A stretch of DNA of 23,329 bases from Candidatus Collierbacteria bacterium (GCA_003531665.1 DQFC01000019.1:92639-115967); one strand, 5' to 3'. Positions 13,216 to 22,210 are shown, counted from the first letter of the stretch. The notes: generated by a model not told the origin, from the letters alone. Translations and numbers: made by a program.

Positions 13216-14721
13216 TTAGGCTCGAATAATGAGATTTTTGCCGTTCATGTCTATTGGCTGGGGGAGGCTGAGTAGGTTCAAAATGGTTGGGGCGATATCA
13301 CCGAGCTTTCCACTTTGAAGCTGGAGATGATAATCTGCCTGATGATAAAGGATAAAAGGCACAGGAAGATTAGAGTGTTCCGTGTTCACCCCACCGGTCT
13401 GTAGATTAATGAGCTCTTCGGCATTACCGTGATCGGCCGTAATTAACAGATAACTATCCGTTTCCTTGGCTAAATTGATCAATGAGTTTAAAGCATCATC
13501 GGCGGCTTTGATGGCCTCCTTGGTTTCGTTGATTTTACCGGTATGAGCAACCATGTCCGGACAAGCGATGTTTATAACAGCAAATCGAAAATCATCTTTC
13601 TTATAGCGAGAGGAAAATTCACTAACAAGTCGGTCGGTGGACATTCTAGGTTGTTGATCATAAGTTGCAATTTTTGGGGAATTGACGAAAAGCCTAGCTT
13701 CTCCCGGAAAGACAGACTCACTTTGGCCGTTGAAATAATAAGTAACCATGGCGATTTTTTCCGTCTCTGCGGCTCTTAACTGCAGTAGATGATTTTCCGA
13801 AACGATTTGCCCTAAAGTATTTATGATTGAAGTGGTGGGAAACATAGCCGGATTTTCAAAGGCTTGGCGGTACCTGGTCATGGTTACAAAACGTAAATTT
13901 GGAATATCTGACTTTAGAAACAGTTCCGTCAATTGCCTTGGTCGATCGGTGCGGAAATTGAAAAAAACCACAGCATCTCCTGCCGTTACTCTAGTGTTGT
14001 TTGGATCATCGCCTATGACCGTAGGAGAAATAAATTCATCATAAATACCCCGACCATAACTATTTTTGATAATAGTAAGCGGATCATTTCCAACTTCTCC
14101 GTCTGAACCGACCAAACAATCAAAGGCTATTTGGGTTCTATCCCAACGTTTGTCCCGGTCCATGGCGTAATAGCGGCCAAGTAAAGAGACTATATTTCCT
14201 GTTCCTAGTTTGTTAATTTCTGCTTGAACAGCTTTGATCTGCTCCATGGCCTTGTCGGGTGGACTATCACGACCATCGGTGATTAAGTGAAGATACACTT
14301 GCTTAATATCATGATTCTTGGCAAAAAGCATGAGGGCATATAAGTGTTCGTTGAAGGAGTGAACTCCTGAGGAACCAACCATGCCTAAGATGTGTAATCG
14401 AGAACCGAACGAATTTATGTGTTTCACCGTATCCAGCAAAGCTTTGTTGGTAAAGAAACTGCCATCGGCTATGGCCATATTAATTTGAGCTAAGTCTTGG
14501 TAGACCACTCTACCGGCGCCGATATTTAAGTGCCCGGTCTCACTGTTGCCGTCCATGCCATCCGGAAGACCAACGGCAGGGCCGGCGGCAAGGAGATGGG
14601 TGTTCGGAAAATTTTGAAGCAGATAATTGTAAGTTTGAGGAAGTGCTTGAGTGATGGCATTACCTGGAGAGTCGGGCGCAATTCCCCAGCCGTCCAGAAT
14701 ACAGAGAATAACGCGTTTCAT
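13216..14721 (-). CDS. gpmI: 2,3-bisphosphoglycerate-independent phosphoglycerate mutase
   Basis: GpmI interconverts 3- and 2-phosphoglycerate through a phosphoserine intermediate and needs two Mn2+/metal ions. The 501-residue product is full length and belongs to the alkaline phosphatase fold. Visible are D10 in ILDGWG (metal), the nucleophile S60 in DGNSETGH, TDGRDSPP (the substrate-loop motif, in the variant with TDGRD), RYYAMDRDKRWDR, a metal site in DMVAHTGK and another in TADHGNAEE. The start overlaps the eno stop as ATGA, so the two genes are translationally coupled. It is the last gene of the carbon operon. No terminator was seen after it. Confidence 0.97.
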   Translation of the reverse strand: MKRVILCILDGWGIAPDSPGNAITQALPQTYNYLLQNFPNTHLLAAGPAVGLPDGMDGNSETGHLNIGAGRVVYQDLAQINMAIADGSFFTNKALLDTVKHINSFGSRLHILGMVGSSGVHSFNEHLYALMLFAKNHDIKQVYLHLITDGRDSPPDKAMEQIKAVQAEINKLGTGNIVSLLGRYYAMDRDKRWDRTQIAFDCLVGSDGEVGNDPLTIIKNSYGRGIYDEFISPTVIGDDPNNTRVTAGDAVVFFNFRTDRPRQLTELFLKSDIPNLRFVTMTRYRQAFENPAMFPTTSIINTLGQIVSENHLLQLRAAETEKIAMVTYYFNGQSESVFPGEARLFVNSPKIATYDQQPRMSTDRLVSEFSSRYKKDDFRFAVINIACPDMVAHTGKINETKEAIKAADDALNSLINLAKETDSYLLITADHGNAEELINLQTGGVNTEHSNLPVPFILYHQADYHLQLQSGKLGDIAPTILNLLSLPQPIDMNGKNLIIRA

Positions 14722-15992
14722 GAATGAGGATTGAGACTTTCGAGATATTCCTGAATAAAAAGTAGCCGATTGTATTTGGTGACTCTCTCCCCTCTCCCCG
14801 GTGCGCCGAATTTTACAAAATCTGCTCCAACACCTACCGCGAAATCAGCCAAGAAATCTTCATCTGTGTCACCTGATCGATGAGATACGATAATGGAAAG
14901 ATCGTTTTTCCGAGCAAGTTTGACGACGGAAACAGTTTCCGAAATGGTGCCGATTTGATTGGGTTTGATCAAAACTGTGTTACAGGCACCTTTTTTTATC
15001 GCCTCTTCAAGCCTTGTTCGATTTGTAACCAGCAGATCGTCCCCGACTACCATGATTTGTTTTCCAACAATGCTAGTAAAGTTGGTCCAGTCATCCCATG
15101 CGTCCTGCTCAAACGGGTCTTCTATAGAAAGAAGATTGTACTTGCGCACAAGGTCTACGAAAAAATCACCCATCTGTGAACCGGACAAGGATTCTTTGAC
15201 ATCACTGATTTTATATTTTCCTTTACTGTAAAAAGATGAGGCGGCAACATCGAGACCTAGATATACATCTTCGTTAAATTTGTATTTACTCTGTTCAATT
15301 GTTTCTACCAACAGCTCTATGGCGTCTGTGTTAGAGAAAAGGTTGGGTGCGTACCCACCTTCATCTCCGACCGAGTGAATGGCCTTCTTTTCGGTCAACA
15401 CTTTCTTCAATAGATGGTAGAGCTCGCTTCCCATTTCCAAGGCATCGGAAAACTTCTTTCTACTCGAAGGAATACAATGATACTCCTGAAAATCTAGATT
15501 TCCGGCACCGTGCTTACCACCATTGACCATGTTGAATATCGGTGTTGGTAAGTGCAGTGCAGAGGGAAAGGCTAAACCGTATTTCTGTGAGGTGTATTCA
15601 AACGTGGGCATTTCAGAGCAGGTTGCACCTAGTTCAAAACAGGCTTGTGAGACTGAGAGAATGGCGTTGGCGCCAAGCTTAGACTTGTTGATGGTTCCAT
15701 CAAGATTTAGTAATATTTGGTCAATTTCGTTTTGTTTAAGAGGATCATGTCCGATCAGATACTTACTAATAATTTGGTTTACACTGGCACAGGCTTTCAG
15801 TACACCTAGTCCGTCAAATCGGTTGGGATCTCCGTCTCTTAACTCAAAAGCTTCCAATCGACCCGTCGAAGCTCCGCTGGGGATGGAGGAAACTGCACCG
15901 TGGTTGGTGTCGGACCAAATGGTTGTTTCTATAGTAGGATTTCCCCGAGAGTCCAGGATTTCTCTGGCGTAGACGGATTTGATTTTGGACAT
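14718..15992 (-). CDS. eno: Enolase
   Basis: Enolase dehydrates 2-phosphoglycerate to phosphoenolpyruvate. The 424-residue product keeps the catalytic set: loop S39-GASTG, H161, E211 (GDEGGYAPN), metal ligands D248, E291 and D318, base K343, H371-R372-S373 and K394. Around them it is divergent. The loop reads GASTGRLEAFELRD where most have GASTGSREALELRD. The region after H161 is HGAGNLDFQEYH, and the C-terminal active-site segment is KFGAPGRGERVTKYN, closer to archaeal and CPR enolases than to the E. coli form. The gene starts 1 nt after the ppsA stop (TAATATG) and overlaps gpmI by 4 nt, so it is an internal operon gene without its own promoter. Confidence 0.97.
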   Translation of the reverse strand: MSKIKSVYAREILDSRGNPTIETTIWSDTNHGAVSSIPSGASTGRLEAFELRDGDPNRFDGLGVLKACASVNQIISKYLIGHDPLKQNEIDQILLNLDGTINKSKLGANAILSVSQACFELGATCSEMPTFEYTSQKYGLAFPSALHLPTPIFNMVNGGKHGAGNLDFQEYHCIPSSRKKFSDALEMGSELYHLLKKVLTEKKAIHSVGDEGGYAPNLFSNTDAIELLVETIEQSKYKFNEDVYLGLDVAASSFYSKGKYKISDVKESLSGSQMGDFFVDLVRKYNLLSIEDPFEQDAWDDWTNFTSIVGKQIMVVGDDLLVTNRTRLEEAIKKGACNTVLIKPNQIGTISETVSVVKLARKNDLSIIVSHRSGDTDEDFLADFAVGVGADFVKFGAPGRGERVTKYNRLLFIQEYLESLNPHS

Positions 15993-15993
15993 A

Positions 15994-18270
15994 TTATTTT
16001 ATTAGGCGTTTTTCGATTTGAGCGATAACTCGTCTTGTATTATCGACGGCATCCGGACTCACCGAAACAGAAGTAATTCCCCAACCGACTAATTTTTCCA
16101 CTAAATCGGGATACAGACTGGCTGCCTGACCGCAAAGAGAACTGGTAATATGATGCTTGTTTGCCGTTTTTACTACGCGCTCCAAGGCCCAGGTAACAGC
16201 GGGATTCCGCTCGTCAAATTCAGGTGCTACCGTTTCATTGTCTCTGTCAGTGCCAAGAATTAGCATGGTCAGGTCATTACTACCGATGGATACTCCATCA
16301 ATTCCAACCTGAATAAAATCTTCCAGAAGAATTACGTTTGAGGGAATCTCGACCATCATCCAAAGTTTAAAAGTGTTTGATCTTGTCAGACCGGAGGCAG
16401 AAACAATTCTTTTAACTTTTATCAATTCATCAACGGTTCTAACAAAGGGCACCATGAGGTGAAGATTTTTGTACCCCATTTTGTTTCTAACCTTTTTGAT
16501 TGCTTCCAGTTCCAAATTAAATACCGACTCGTCGCTGATATAACGGTATGCACCCCGAAACCCTAGCATTGGATTTGGTTCGATAGGTTCGTAGGCCTGT
16601 CCCCCAACCAGGTTCCGGTACTCATTCGTTTTGAAGTCTGAAGCACGATAGACAATAGGCCTATCGCCAAAACTGTAGGTAAACCTTGCCAAACTTTCCG
16701 CCAGCTTTTCAATAAATATTTTTTCTTTACCGTCGTGAATCATTTTCTTTGGGTGGACGCCGATCTGAGCCATCATAAACTCAGCCCGTAACAAACCCAC
16801 ACCATCAGAGTTACCTTGAGCAACAACTGGAGCAAGATCAGGCTCCCCCAAGTTCACATAAACATGAGTGGCTGTTTTGGGGAATTCGGCTTCCTTAAAA
16901 TCTTTCTGCTCAACAGTCTTACCTTTTTCTGGTACGCCATTGTAGATAGTGCCGGTAGAACCATTAACGGTGATAATCTGATCGTCTTTGAGTGTCTTGG
17001 TTGCAATTTTGGTGCCAACTACGGCAGGGATGCCCAACTCGCGTGAAACAATGGCGGCGTGTGAAGTTTGGCCTCCTTTATCCGTGACAATGGCTGCGGC
17101 TCTCTTCATGGCGGGTACAAAATCGGGCGAGGTCATCTCCGTAACCAACACATCACCCTCTTTAACCTTGTTGATCTCACTAGCGGTTTTTATTTTTACC
17201 ACTTTGCCAAAACCGATGCCAAAAGAAGCTGGTTCTCCCTGAAGAATTTGAGGGAGTTTTAGAATTTGCTCTTCTGAAATATGTTTGGCCCCTTTTCCCA
17301 TATCCAGAGTGGTGATCGGTCTAGTTTGCACCAAATAAATTTTGCCGTTTTCGACGGCAAACTCGCTATCCTGAGGAAAAAAGTAATGTTGATGAACTTT
17401 GGCAGAGAGTTTGGCGACTTCGATTACCTGTTCGTCTGTCAGTTTCCTTAAATTTATTTTATCCTTGGGTACATTAACTCTTTTGACGCCACTGGGATAT
17501 TGCATGATTTCCATGATTGTCTGGGGAACAAACTGTCTGGAATGTATGGTCATGGTGTCTTTGTTGACGATGTAGTGATCTGGATTTACTACACCCTGAA
17601 CCATATAGTCCCCTAAACCCCAAACGGCTTCGACTACTACTTGATTTTTGTTTCGACTGACGGGGTTCACCGAAAAGACCACTCCTGATACCTCAGACTG
17701 AATCATTAACTGAATTGGTACAGCAAGCTGGACTTTAAAATGGTCATAGTTTTTGGTGGCTCGATAAAAAATGGCCCTAGCTCCCCAGAGAGATGCCCAG
17801 GCTTTTCTGACGGCCTGTAAGACGTTGGATTCCCCCTTGATGTCCAGATACGACTCTTGTTGGCCGGCGAAGGATGCGTCTGGTAAATCTTCTGCGGTAG
17901 CCGATGATCTGACGGCTACCAGGGGATTTTTTTCTCCCGGTTTTAATCCCGCATAGCTGTCAAAGATTTCGCTGGTTAATTCGGGGGGTATGTTGGCAGT
18001 ATTAATAAACCGCTGAATCTTGATAGAGGCTTTTTGAAGTTCCTTCTGATTGTTGACATCTGTTTGCCTGATGATCTCTCGAATGACAGGTTGCAGAGCA
18101 TTGTGATCGATAACATATTTATATGCATCAGCTGTAACCACAAAGCCGTTGGGGACGGGAATGCCGAAACTATACATCTCTCCAAGATTGGCGCCTTTGC
18201 CTCCAACGAGAGGAATGTCTTCTTTTCTTATCTTGCTGAATGGTAGTACCAGGGCAGGCTGTTGGGACAT
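15994..18270 (-). CDS. ppsA: Phosphoenolpyruvate synthase
   Basis: PpsA converts pyruvate, ATP and water to PEP, AMP and phosphate. In organisms without pyruvate kinase the reverse direction is also debated. The 758-residue product has the N-terminal ATP-grasp part (GGKGANLGEM at 23-32, VRSSATAEDLPDASFAGQ at 120-137), the phosphohistidine domain with H404 in GGQTSHAAIVSRELGIPAVVGT, and the C-terminal TIM barrel with SNDLTMLILGTDRDN and the acid/base C713 in LCGQAAS. The frame is open 22 codons upstream, but the leading basic stretch there spans the pgi/pmi gap; the ATG at 18270 matches the family start. It lies 29 nt after the pgi/pmi stop in AT-rich DNA with no clear ribosome site. TAAAAT 4 nt upstream might be an internal promoter. 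Confidence 0.95.
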   Translation of the reverse strand: MSQQPALVLPFSKIRKEDIPLVGGKGANLGEMYSFGIPVPNGFVVTADAYKYVIDHNALQPVIREIIRQTDVNNQKELQKASIKIQRFINTANIPPELTSEIFDSYAGLKPGEKNPLVAVRSSATAEDLPDASFAGQQESYLDIKGESNVLQAVRKAWASLWGARAIFYRATKNYDHFKVQLAVPIQLMIQSEVSGVVFSVNPVSRNKNQVVVEAVWGLGDYMVQGVVNPDHYIVNKDTMTIHSRQFVPQTIMEIMQYPSGVKRVNVPKDKINLRKLTDEQVIEVAKLSAKVHQHYFFPQDSEFAVENGKIYLVQTRPITTLDMGKGAKHISEEQILKLPQILQGEPASFGIGFGKVVKIKTASEINKVKEGDVLVTEMTSPDFVPAMKRAAAIVTDKGGQTSHAAIVSRELGIPAVVGTKIATKTLKDDQIITVNGSTGTIYNGVPEKGKTVEQKDFKEAEFPKTATHVYVNLGEPDLAPVVAQGNSDGVGLLRAEFMMAQIGVHPKKMIHDGKEKIFIEKLAESLARFTYSFGDRPIVYRASDFKTNEYRNLVGGQAYEPIEPNPMLGFRGAYRYISDESVFNLELEAIKKVRNKMGYKNLHLMVPFVRTVDELIKVKRIVSASGLTRSNTFKLWMMVEIPSNVILLEDFIQVGIDGVSIGSNDLTMLILGTDRDNETVAPEFDERNPAVTWALERVVKTANKHHITSSLCGQAASLYPDLVEKLVGWGITSVSVSPDAVDNTRRVIAQIEKRLIK

Positions 18271-18299
18271 GTAAATTTTAGATTTAATATTTTTTATTT

Positions 18300-19370
18300 T
18301 TATTTTGAAAGGGTGGATTTTAGGTAATCTACCCACGGGTTAATTGCCGGGTTTACTTTATTAACTATACCTAAATAATAACTAAACATTACCAAAAAGA
18401 CCAGCGACTCGAATACTTGAAGAATTGGATCTATGACTTCTGGCTTGATGACGGTAACCCGGAATTTTTGTTTTATTAAAACGTCCCGAGTGATCTTGAT
18501 TCTCTTTTGAATTATTTCCGGAAAATTTCCGGAGTTGAGAATAATGATTGATGTATCGTCTTTCAATGAAGACGGAAAAGTGAGACCTTCTAGTAGATGG
18601 TGATTTAAGTCTGGAATGTTATACTGAGCGCTAAACGTTTTGGCGGTTTCATTTAGATAATTCCCGAAAATTTTACCAATACCGGAGAGATGATTTGCAG
18701 AGAAGAAGATAATCCCCACACCTTTGTGTTTGATAGCAAGCGATTTGGCAGGATTCTCTTGGGTGCTCTTATGCATGTTTACCACATCAAGAACCCGTTC
18801 GATAGTTTGAGTAATATCTTTTTGGTTAAAATGTTTTTTGGCTGGCGGATTGAGTCTAAGGAGAAAACTGATAATAGCTCCTAGAGACAGACAAATACCG
18901 GCTCTGGGCGAACGAGACGGATTAAATTTTTCTTCTAATTCTATGAGTGGAATTCGTTGATTAACGGCCAATTCCATTAGTTTTCCTCCTGTGGTGATAC
19001 AAACTGAAGGACAGCTTCTCATGGAGGCATCCTGGGCACATGAGATTATCTCTTCGGTATTTCCGGAGTAACTGGATAAAATTACCAACGTGTTTTTGTC
19101 GGCGTAAGCCGGAAGGCGATAGTTGGCCACTATCTCAAAAGGGACAGATAGTAAAAATGGTGACAGTGATCTAATAATCTCTGCTGACAGATTACTACCT
19201 CCCATACCGGTAAAAACAATATTCTTTATCTTTTCCTTATCAAAATTAATGTTTACAAATTCAGCGGCATGCCAACCGGCGTCAAACTGACGGCCAAACT
19301 TGGTGAGTGATTCATACAAATTTTCTGGGTCAAATTTTCTGAAATTTTTGTTATCGTCGAGAAAGTTCAT
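18300..19370 (-). CDS. Bifunctional phosphoglucose/phosphomannose isomerase
   Basis: This enzyme family, known from archaea and some bacteria, interconverts glucose-6-P or mannose-6-P with fructose-6-P. The 356-residue product has two SIS domains: GMGGSN at 55-60 and SSYSGNTEE at 99-107 bind the sugar phosphate in the first. The SPRAGICLSLG segment near 155-163 holds the conserved Arg. NETAK and PDLNHHLLEG further on match the Glu and His segments of the active site. The C-terminus ends NPWVDYLKSTL as in the family (...P.V..LK..L). It starts 1 nt after the phosphomannomutase stop (TAATATG). With its neighbour it supplies hexose phosphate isomers for sugar nucleotides and glycolysis. Substrate preference cannot be read from sequence. 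Confidence 0.9.
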   Translation of the reverse strand: MNFLDDNKNFRKFDPENLYESLTKFGRQFDAGWHAAEFVNINFDKEKIKNIVFTGMGGSNLSAEIIRSLSPFLLSVPFEIVANYRLPAYADKNTLVILSSYSGNTEEIISCAQDASMRSCPSVCITTGGKLMELAVNQRIPLIELEEKFNPSRSPRAGICLSLGAIISFLLRLNPPAKKHFNQKDITQTIERVLDVVNMHKSTQENPAKSLAIKHKGVGIIFFSANHLSGIGKIFGNYLNETAKTFSAQYNIPDLNHHLLEGLTFPSSLKDDTSIIILNSGNFPEIIQKRIKITRDVLIKQKFRVTVIKPEVIDPILQVFESLVFLVMFSYYLGIVNKVNPAINPWVDYLKSTLSK

Positions 19371-19371
19371 A

Positions 19372-20778
19372 TTATTTTTCTAATGCGTACGCATTGATGT
19401 TATCTATCCAATTTATAATCGAATATTTACCAAGAATCTGATTTAACCTGTCTCTAACTTCATTGTAGATCCTTTCATTTTTTCCTTCAAATCGGATGGT
19501 GATATACGGACCGTTTTGGGACGCCCTGACTACAGCCATGAGGTCATCAGTGTCAAGCCTGATACCATCTAAAACGTTTACTTTTGCGTCTGGCCAGGCA
19601 GTGACCAAATCATGTTTTAATTCCTTTTCAACCAAATCAAACTTTATTTCATCTGGAACCCCTAGCTTGATTTCCGGACTGCCTATATGGGTTTCGATAG
19701 ATGATGCGGCTTCTGATAGGGATTCGCCGTGATTTTCCAGGAAAGAAAGCAATCTCAAACAGGCATAGGCGGCATCATCGTGACCAAAATAGTTGTCCAT
19801 GAAAAATATGTGTCCAGAAAGCTCACCACCCAGCATTGCCTTAGTTTCCAAAATTTTGGATTTGATAAAGGAATGACCAGTCTTCCACATCAAGGGATTA
19901 CCGCCTAGTTTCTTGATAGTGTCGGGAACGGCTTTGGAACAGAGATTGTTATAAATTATGGTAGCGTTTGGGAGTCTTTCCAGAACATCTATGGCAAATA
20001 AAGTGACTACTATATCCATCCAATGAAGTTTGCCGTTTTCGTCAACTACCGCCATACGGTCCCCGTCTGCGTCAAAAGCAAAACCGATATCGGCCTTTTC
20101 GCGAAGAACAGCCTTACCCAATTTATTCAAAACATTTATATCGGTAGGGTCGGTTCCGTTGGGAAAATTTCCATTCATTCGTTCGTTTTGGGTGATTATT
20201 CTACAGCCTGCCTTGCGAAATAACTGAGGATAGAACCGACCGGATGAATTATTTAGAGTGTCAACAACGATCCTCCATTTCTTATTTAATTTAAAATATT
20301 TTAGGAGATGTTTTTGATAGTAGGGGAAAATATTTTTACTTTGGCTTTCACCGTAACCAATAGAAAAACGTCCACTTTCAATTATTTTCCTTAGCTCCTG
20401 GATTTCCGAACCTGACATGGTATTGGAGTAGCCAATCCCAAGCTTAAGGCCGTTAAATTCTTTTGGGTTGTGAGAGGCCGTGATCATGGCACAGGCTTTG
20501 GTAAGAAAATGATAAGAAGAAAAGTAAACAATTTGACTAAGAGAAAGGCCGATATCTATAGTGTCGATACCACCGTCATTTAAACCCCGAATAAATTGTT
20601 TGGAGAGTGATTGACTGCTTTTCCGGTTATCTCGGCCAACGGGGCAAAGCTTGATTCTTCTTTCGGTGAGAAATGTCGCATAGCCTCGTCCGAGCAGGTA
20701 GAAGGTTTCCTCATCTATGTCTTGACCGACCACGCCACGGATATCATAACCGCGAAAAATATACGGATTTAACTGCAT
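19372..20778 (-). CDS. Phosphomannomutase/phosphoglucomutase (AlgC/CpsG type)
   Basis: This enzyme interconverts the 1- and 6-phosphates of mannose or glucose. The 468-residue product has the four domains of alpha-D-phosphohexomutases: the phosphoserine loop with S102 in TASHNP, the Mg2+ loop DADGD at 236-240, the sugar-specificity loop GELSGH at 318-323 (the GExSGH form used by dual glucose/mannose enzymes), and the phosphate-binding loop RASQNGP at 418-424, where relatives have RASNTTP, so two contact residues differ. The frame is open 18 codons upstream, but the promoter TGCTATACT lies in that stretch, 6 nt before the ATG at 20778. It is the first gene of the carbon operon and likely starts a leaderless message. 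Confidence 0.93.
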   Translation of the reverse strand: MQLNPYIFRGYDIRGVVGQDIDEETFYLLGRGYATFLTERRIKLCPVGRDNRKSSQSLSKQFIRGLNDGGIDTIDIGLSLSQIVYFSSYHFLTKACAMITASHNPKEFNGLKLGIGYSNTMSGSEIQELRKIIESGRFSIGYGESQSKNIFPYYQKHLLKYFKLNKKWRIVVDTLNNSSGRFYPQLFRKAGCRIITQNERMNGNFPNGTDPTDINVLNKLGKAVLREKADIGFAFDADGDRMAVVDENGKLHWMDIVVTLFAIDVLERLPNATIIYNNLCSKAVPDTIKKLGGNPLMWKTGHSFIKSKILETKAMLGGELSGHIFFMDNYFGHDDAAYACLRLLSFLENHGESLSEAASSIETHIGSPEIKLGVPDEIKFDLVEKELKHDLVTAWPDAKVNVLDGIRLDTDDLMAVVRASQNGPYITIRFEGKNERIYNEVRDRLNQILGKYSIINWIDNINAYALEK

Positions 20779-20784
20779 TAATTC

Positions 20785-20793
20785 AGTATAGCA
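20785..20793 (-). promoter_or_regulatory. Extended -10, leaderless-type promoter of the carbon operon
   Basis: TGC-TATACT on the minus strand, then GAATTA and ATG. The same 14 nt TGCTATACTGAATT precede the coiled-coil gene at 5636. A convincing -35 is missing. Confidence 0.65.
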
Positions 20794-20821
20794 AGGGCCA
20801 TGGTATCTTTGTAGTCGAAAC

Positions 20822-20849
20822 AAAGAAAACACCCTCCGGAGAGGGTGTT
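20822..20849 (-). terminator. Terminator after the nicotinate phosphoribosyltransferase gene
   Basis: AACACCCTC-TCCG-GAGGGTGTT on the minus strand (9-bp stem, 4-nt loop), followed by TTCTTTG. It separates pncB from the carbon operon downstream. Confidence 0.85.
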
Positions 20850-20856
20850 GTGGAAA

Positions 20857-22116
20857 CTAGCCTGAGAATGGAAACGGAAAAGGATGCTGTTGAATGTGGT
20901 GTACATACTCAGCGATTTTTTTCGGATCTCCGGTATACTTTCCGGGCGTGTTTGATAGTTTGGCTGTCTTTAACCAAGTATCTCCTTCGTTCAAACTTAC
21001 CGCTACCAGCTTGATGACAGTTCTAAGCGGACGGTAAGCAGGGGTCTTTTTGAAGAACTCTTTGTTGTTAGTAAAGTGCCCTCCGATGCCGAAGGCGTCT
21101 TTGTAGCCCAGATTACGAATTTGTCGACTTAACTTGATCGCCTCGTGATCGTCAAGAGAATCTGTTGGCATTAAAGTGACAGTAGCGGGATCAACACCGA
21201 CTGAAGGATGGGTTAAAAAGCAATTGGCTAAGTTTATCTGTCTTTTCGCAACCCCACTATCAAAACGAAAGCTCTTAAAGAGATGTGCCATTTCCGGTGT
21301 GAGGGTTGCCCAGAAGAATTCGTCGGTAAAAGTATCCATGAGGGCAGTGGCAACATTTTCACCGTAGATAGCTCTCCACGCAGCATTGGCTGTCTGGTTT
21401 GCCCACTCGATGCCAAAGACAGCCGCGTGAAACATGGGCCACTGGTGAGCCACTGTACCCTTTGGAGCCAAACCGGAAAAGTAGGAGTGATAAGGCACAC
21501 TGGCACCCACATATATTCCCCCAGTCTTAAAAGAACCACCTCTTTTATAGAGAATTTCATTTGCCTCGTCGTGCATCCAATTGTAGGCTCTTCGTCGCAT
21601 GGCAAATTCAGCTACTTGTAGCCCGGCCTCTTTCATCCTATCGATACTTTGATAGAGCACTTCATGCCAATCATCGTCCGGGAGCCAGTCGTTTTCCTCG
21701 TTGAAGGTTTGTGAGTTTATAGCAAGAAGCACGGTTTCAAAGAATATACCCATTTCGATAGGACCAATAACTGAGCCATGTAAGTGGCCTTCATTATCTT
21801 GCCAAAACTTCACCAACTCGGGATTGTACCTATACGTTTCTCTCCAGTCAAAATAGCTTTTGGGGATGAAATGCCAGGCATTTCGGAAAAACTCCATTTT
21901 ATTTGGATCTGAGCCGACAAGCTTTAGATCCTGAACTTTTTCGGTAAGTAGACCGGCGTATCCTGGTGGATAGATAGTGTTGTCGCGATCGTTAAATTCA
22001 TAATAACCCCATGCTTTGGGGTATAAACTTCGGAATCCGTTACACATGGAGTCGTCGTAAACATCGTTTTCAAGTATGTCACGGATGATTTCATTACCGG
22101 AACTTCTGTGCGCCAT
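20857..22116 (-). CDS. pncB: Nicotinate phosphoribosyltransferase
   Basis: PncB makes nicotinate mononucleotide from nicotinate, PRPP and ATP, the entry step of NAD salvage. The 419-residue product is close to the usual length of about 400. Family landmarks in order: DVYDDSMCNGFRSLYP near 18-33 (usually DxYxxTM), the EFAMRRRAYN segment at 170-179, KGTVAHQW with H224 as the likely phosphorylated His, DTFTDEFF, FRFDSG, and at the end FGIGGHFTNN, TVIKLVAVS and AKLSNTPGKYTGD. The FDSG loop lacks the usual DSGDP ending (DSGVA). The ATG at 22116 has GGAGG 5 nt upstream. The leader of about 54 nt can fold in two exclusive ways. It lies 94 nt after the ATPase gene. Confidence 0.88.
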   Translation of the reverse strand: MAHRSSGNEIIRDILENDVYDDSMCNGFRSLYPKAWGYYEFNDRDNTIYPPGYAGLLTEKVQDLKLVGSDPNKMEFFRNAWHFIPKSYFDWRETYRYNPELVKFWQDNEGHLHGSVIGPIEMGIFFETVLLAINSQTFNEENDWLPDDDWHEVLYQSIDRMKEAGLQVAEFAMRRRAYNWMHDEANEILYKRGGSFKTGGIYVGASVPYHSYFSGLAPKGTVAHQWPMFHAAVFGIEWANQTANAAWRAIYGENVATALMDTFTDEFFWATLTPEMAHLFKSFRFDSGVAKRQINLANCFLTHPSVGVDPATVTLMPTDSLDDHEAIKLSRQIRNLGYKDAFGIGGHFTNNKEFFKKTPAYRPLRTVIKLVAVSLNEGDTWLKTAKLSNTPGKYTGDPKKIAEYVHHIQQHPFPFPFSG

Positions 22117-22121
22117 CTGTG

Positions 22122-22145
22122 CCTCCGATTTTTCGGCCTTAGCCG
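22122..22145 (-). promoter_or_regulatory. Leader of pncB with two mutually exclusive hairpins over the ribosome site
   Basis: On the minus strand CGGC-TAAG-GCCG (22145-22134) and CCGA-AAAA-TCGG (22136-22125) share three bases and cannot form together. The second includes the first two G of the GGAGG ribosome site (22126-22122). The stems are only 4 bp each, so this is a weak but switch-like arrangement. Confidence 0.35.
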
Positions 22146-22177
22146 TGATTTTAGGGTACGTTAGATTTCTACAGGGT

Positions 22178-22186
22178 ATTATAGCA
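22178..22186 (-). promoter_or_regulatory. Extended -10 promoter of pncB
   Basis: TGC-TATAAT on the minus strand. Transcription would begin near 22171, leaving a leader of about 54 nt, unlike the leaderless genes nearby. Confidence 0.65.
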
Positions 22187-22210
22187 CATAGTGTCTTGCA
22201 TACACGAATA

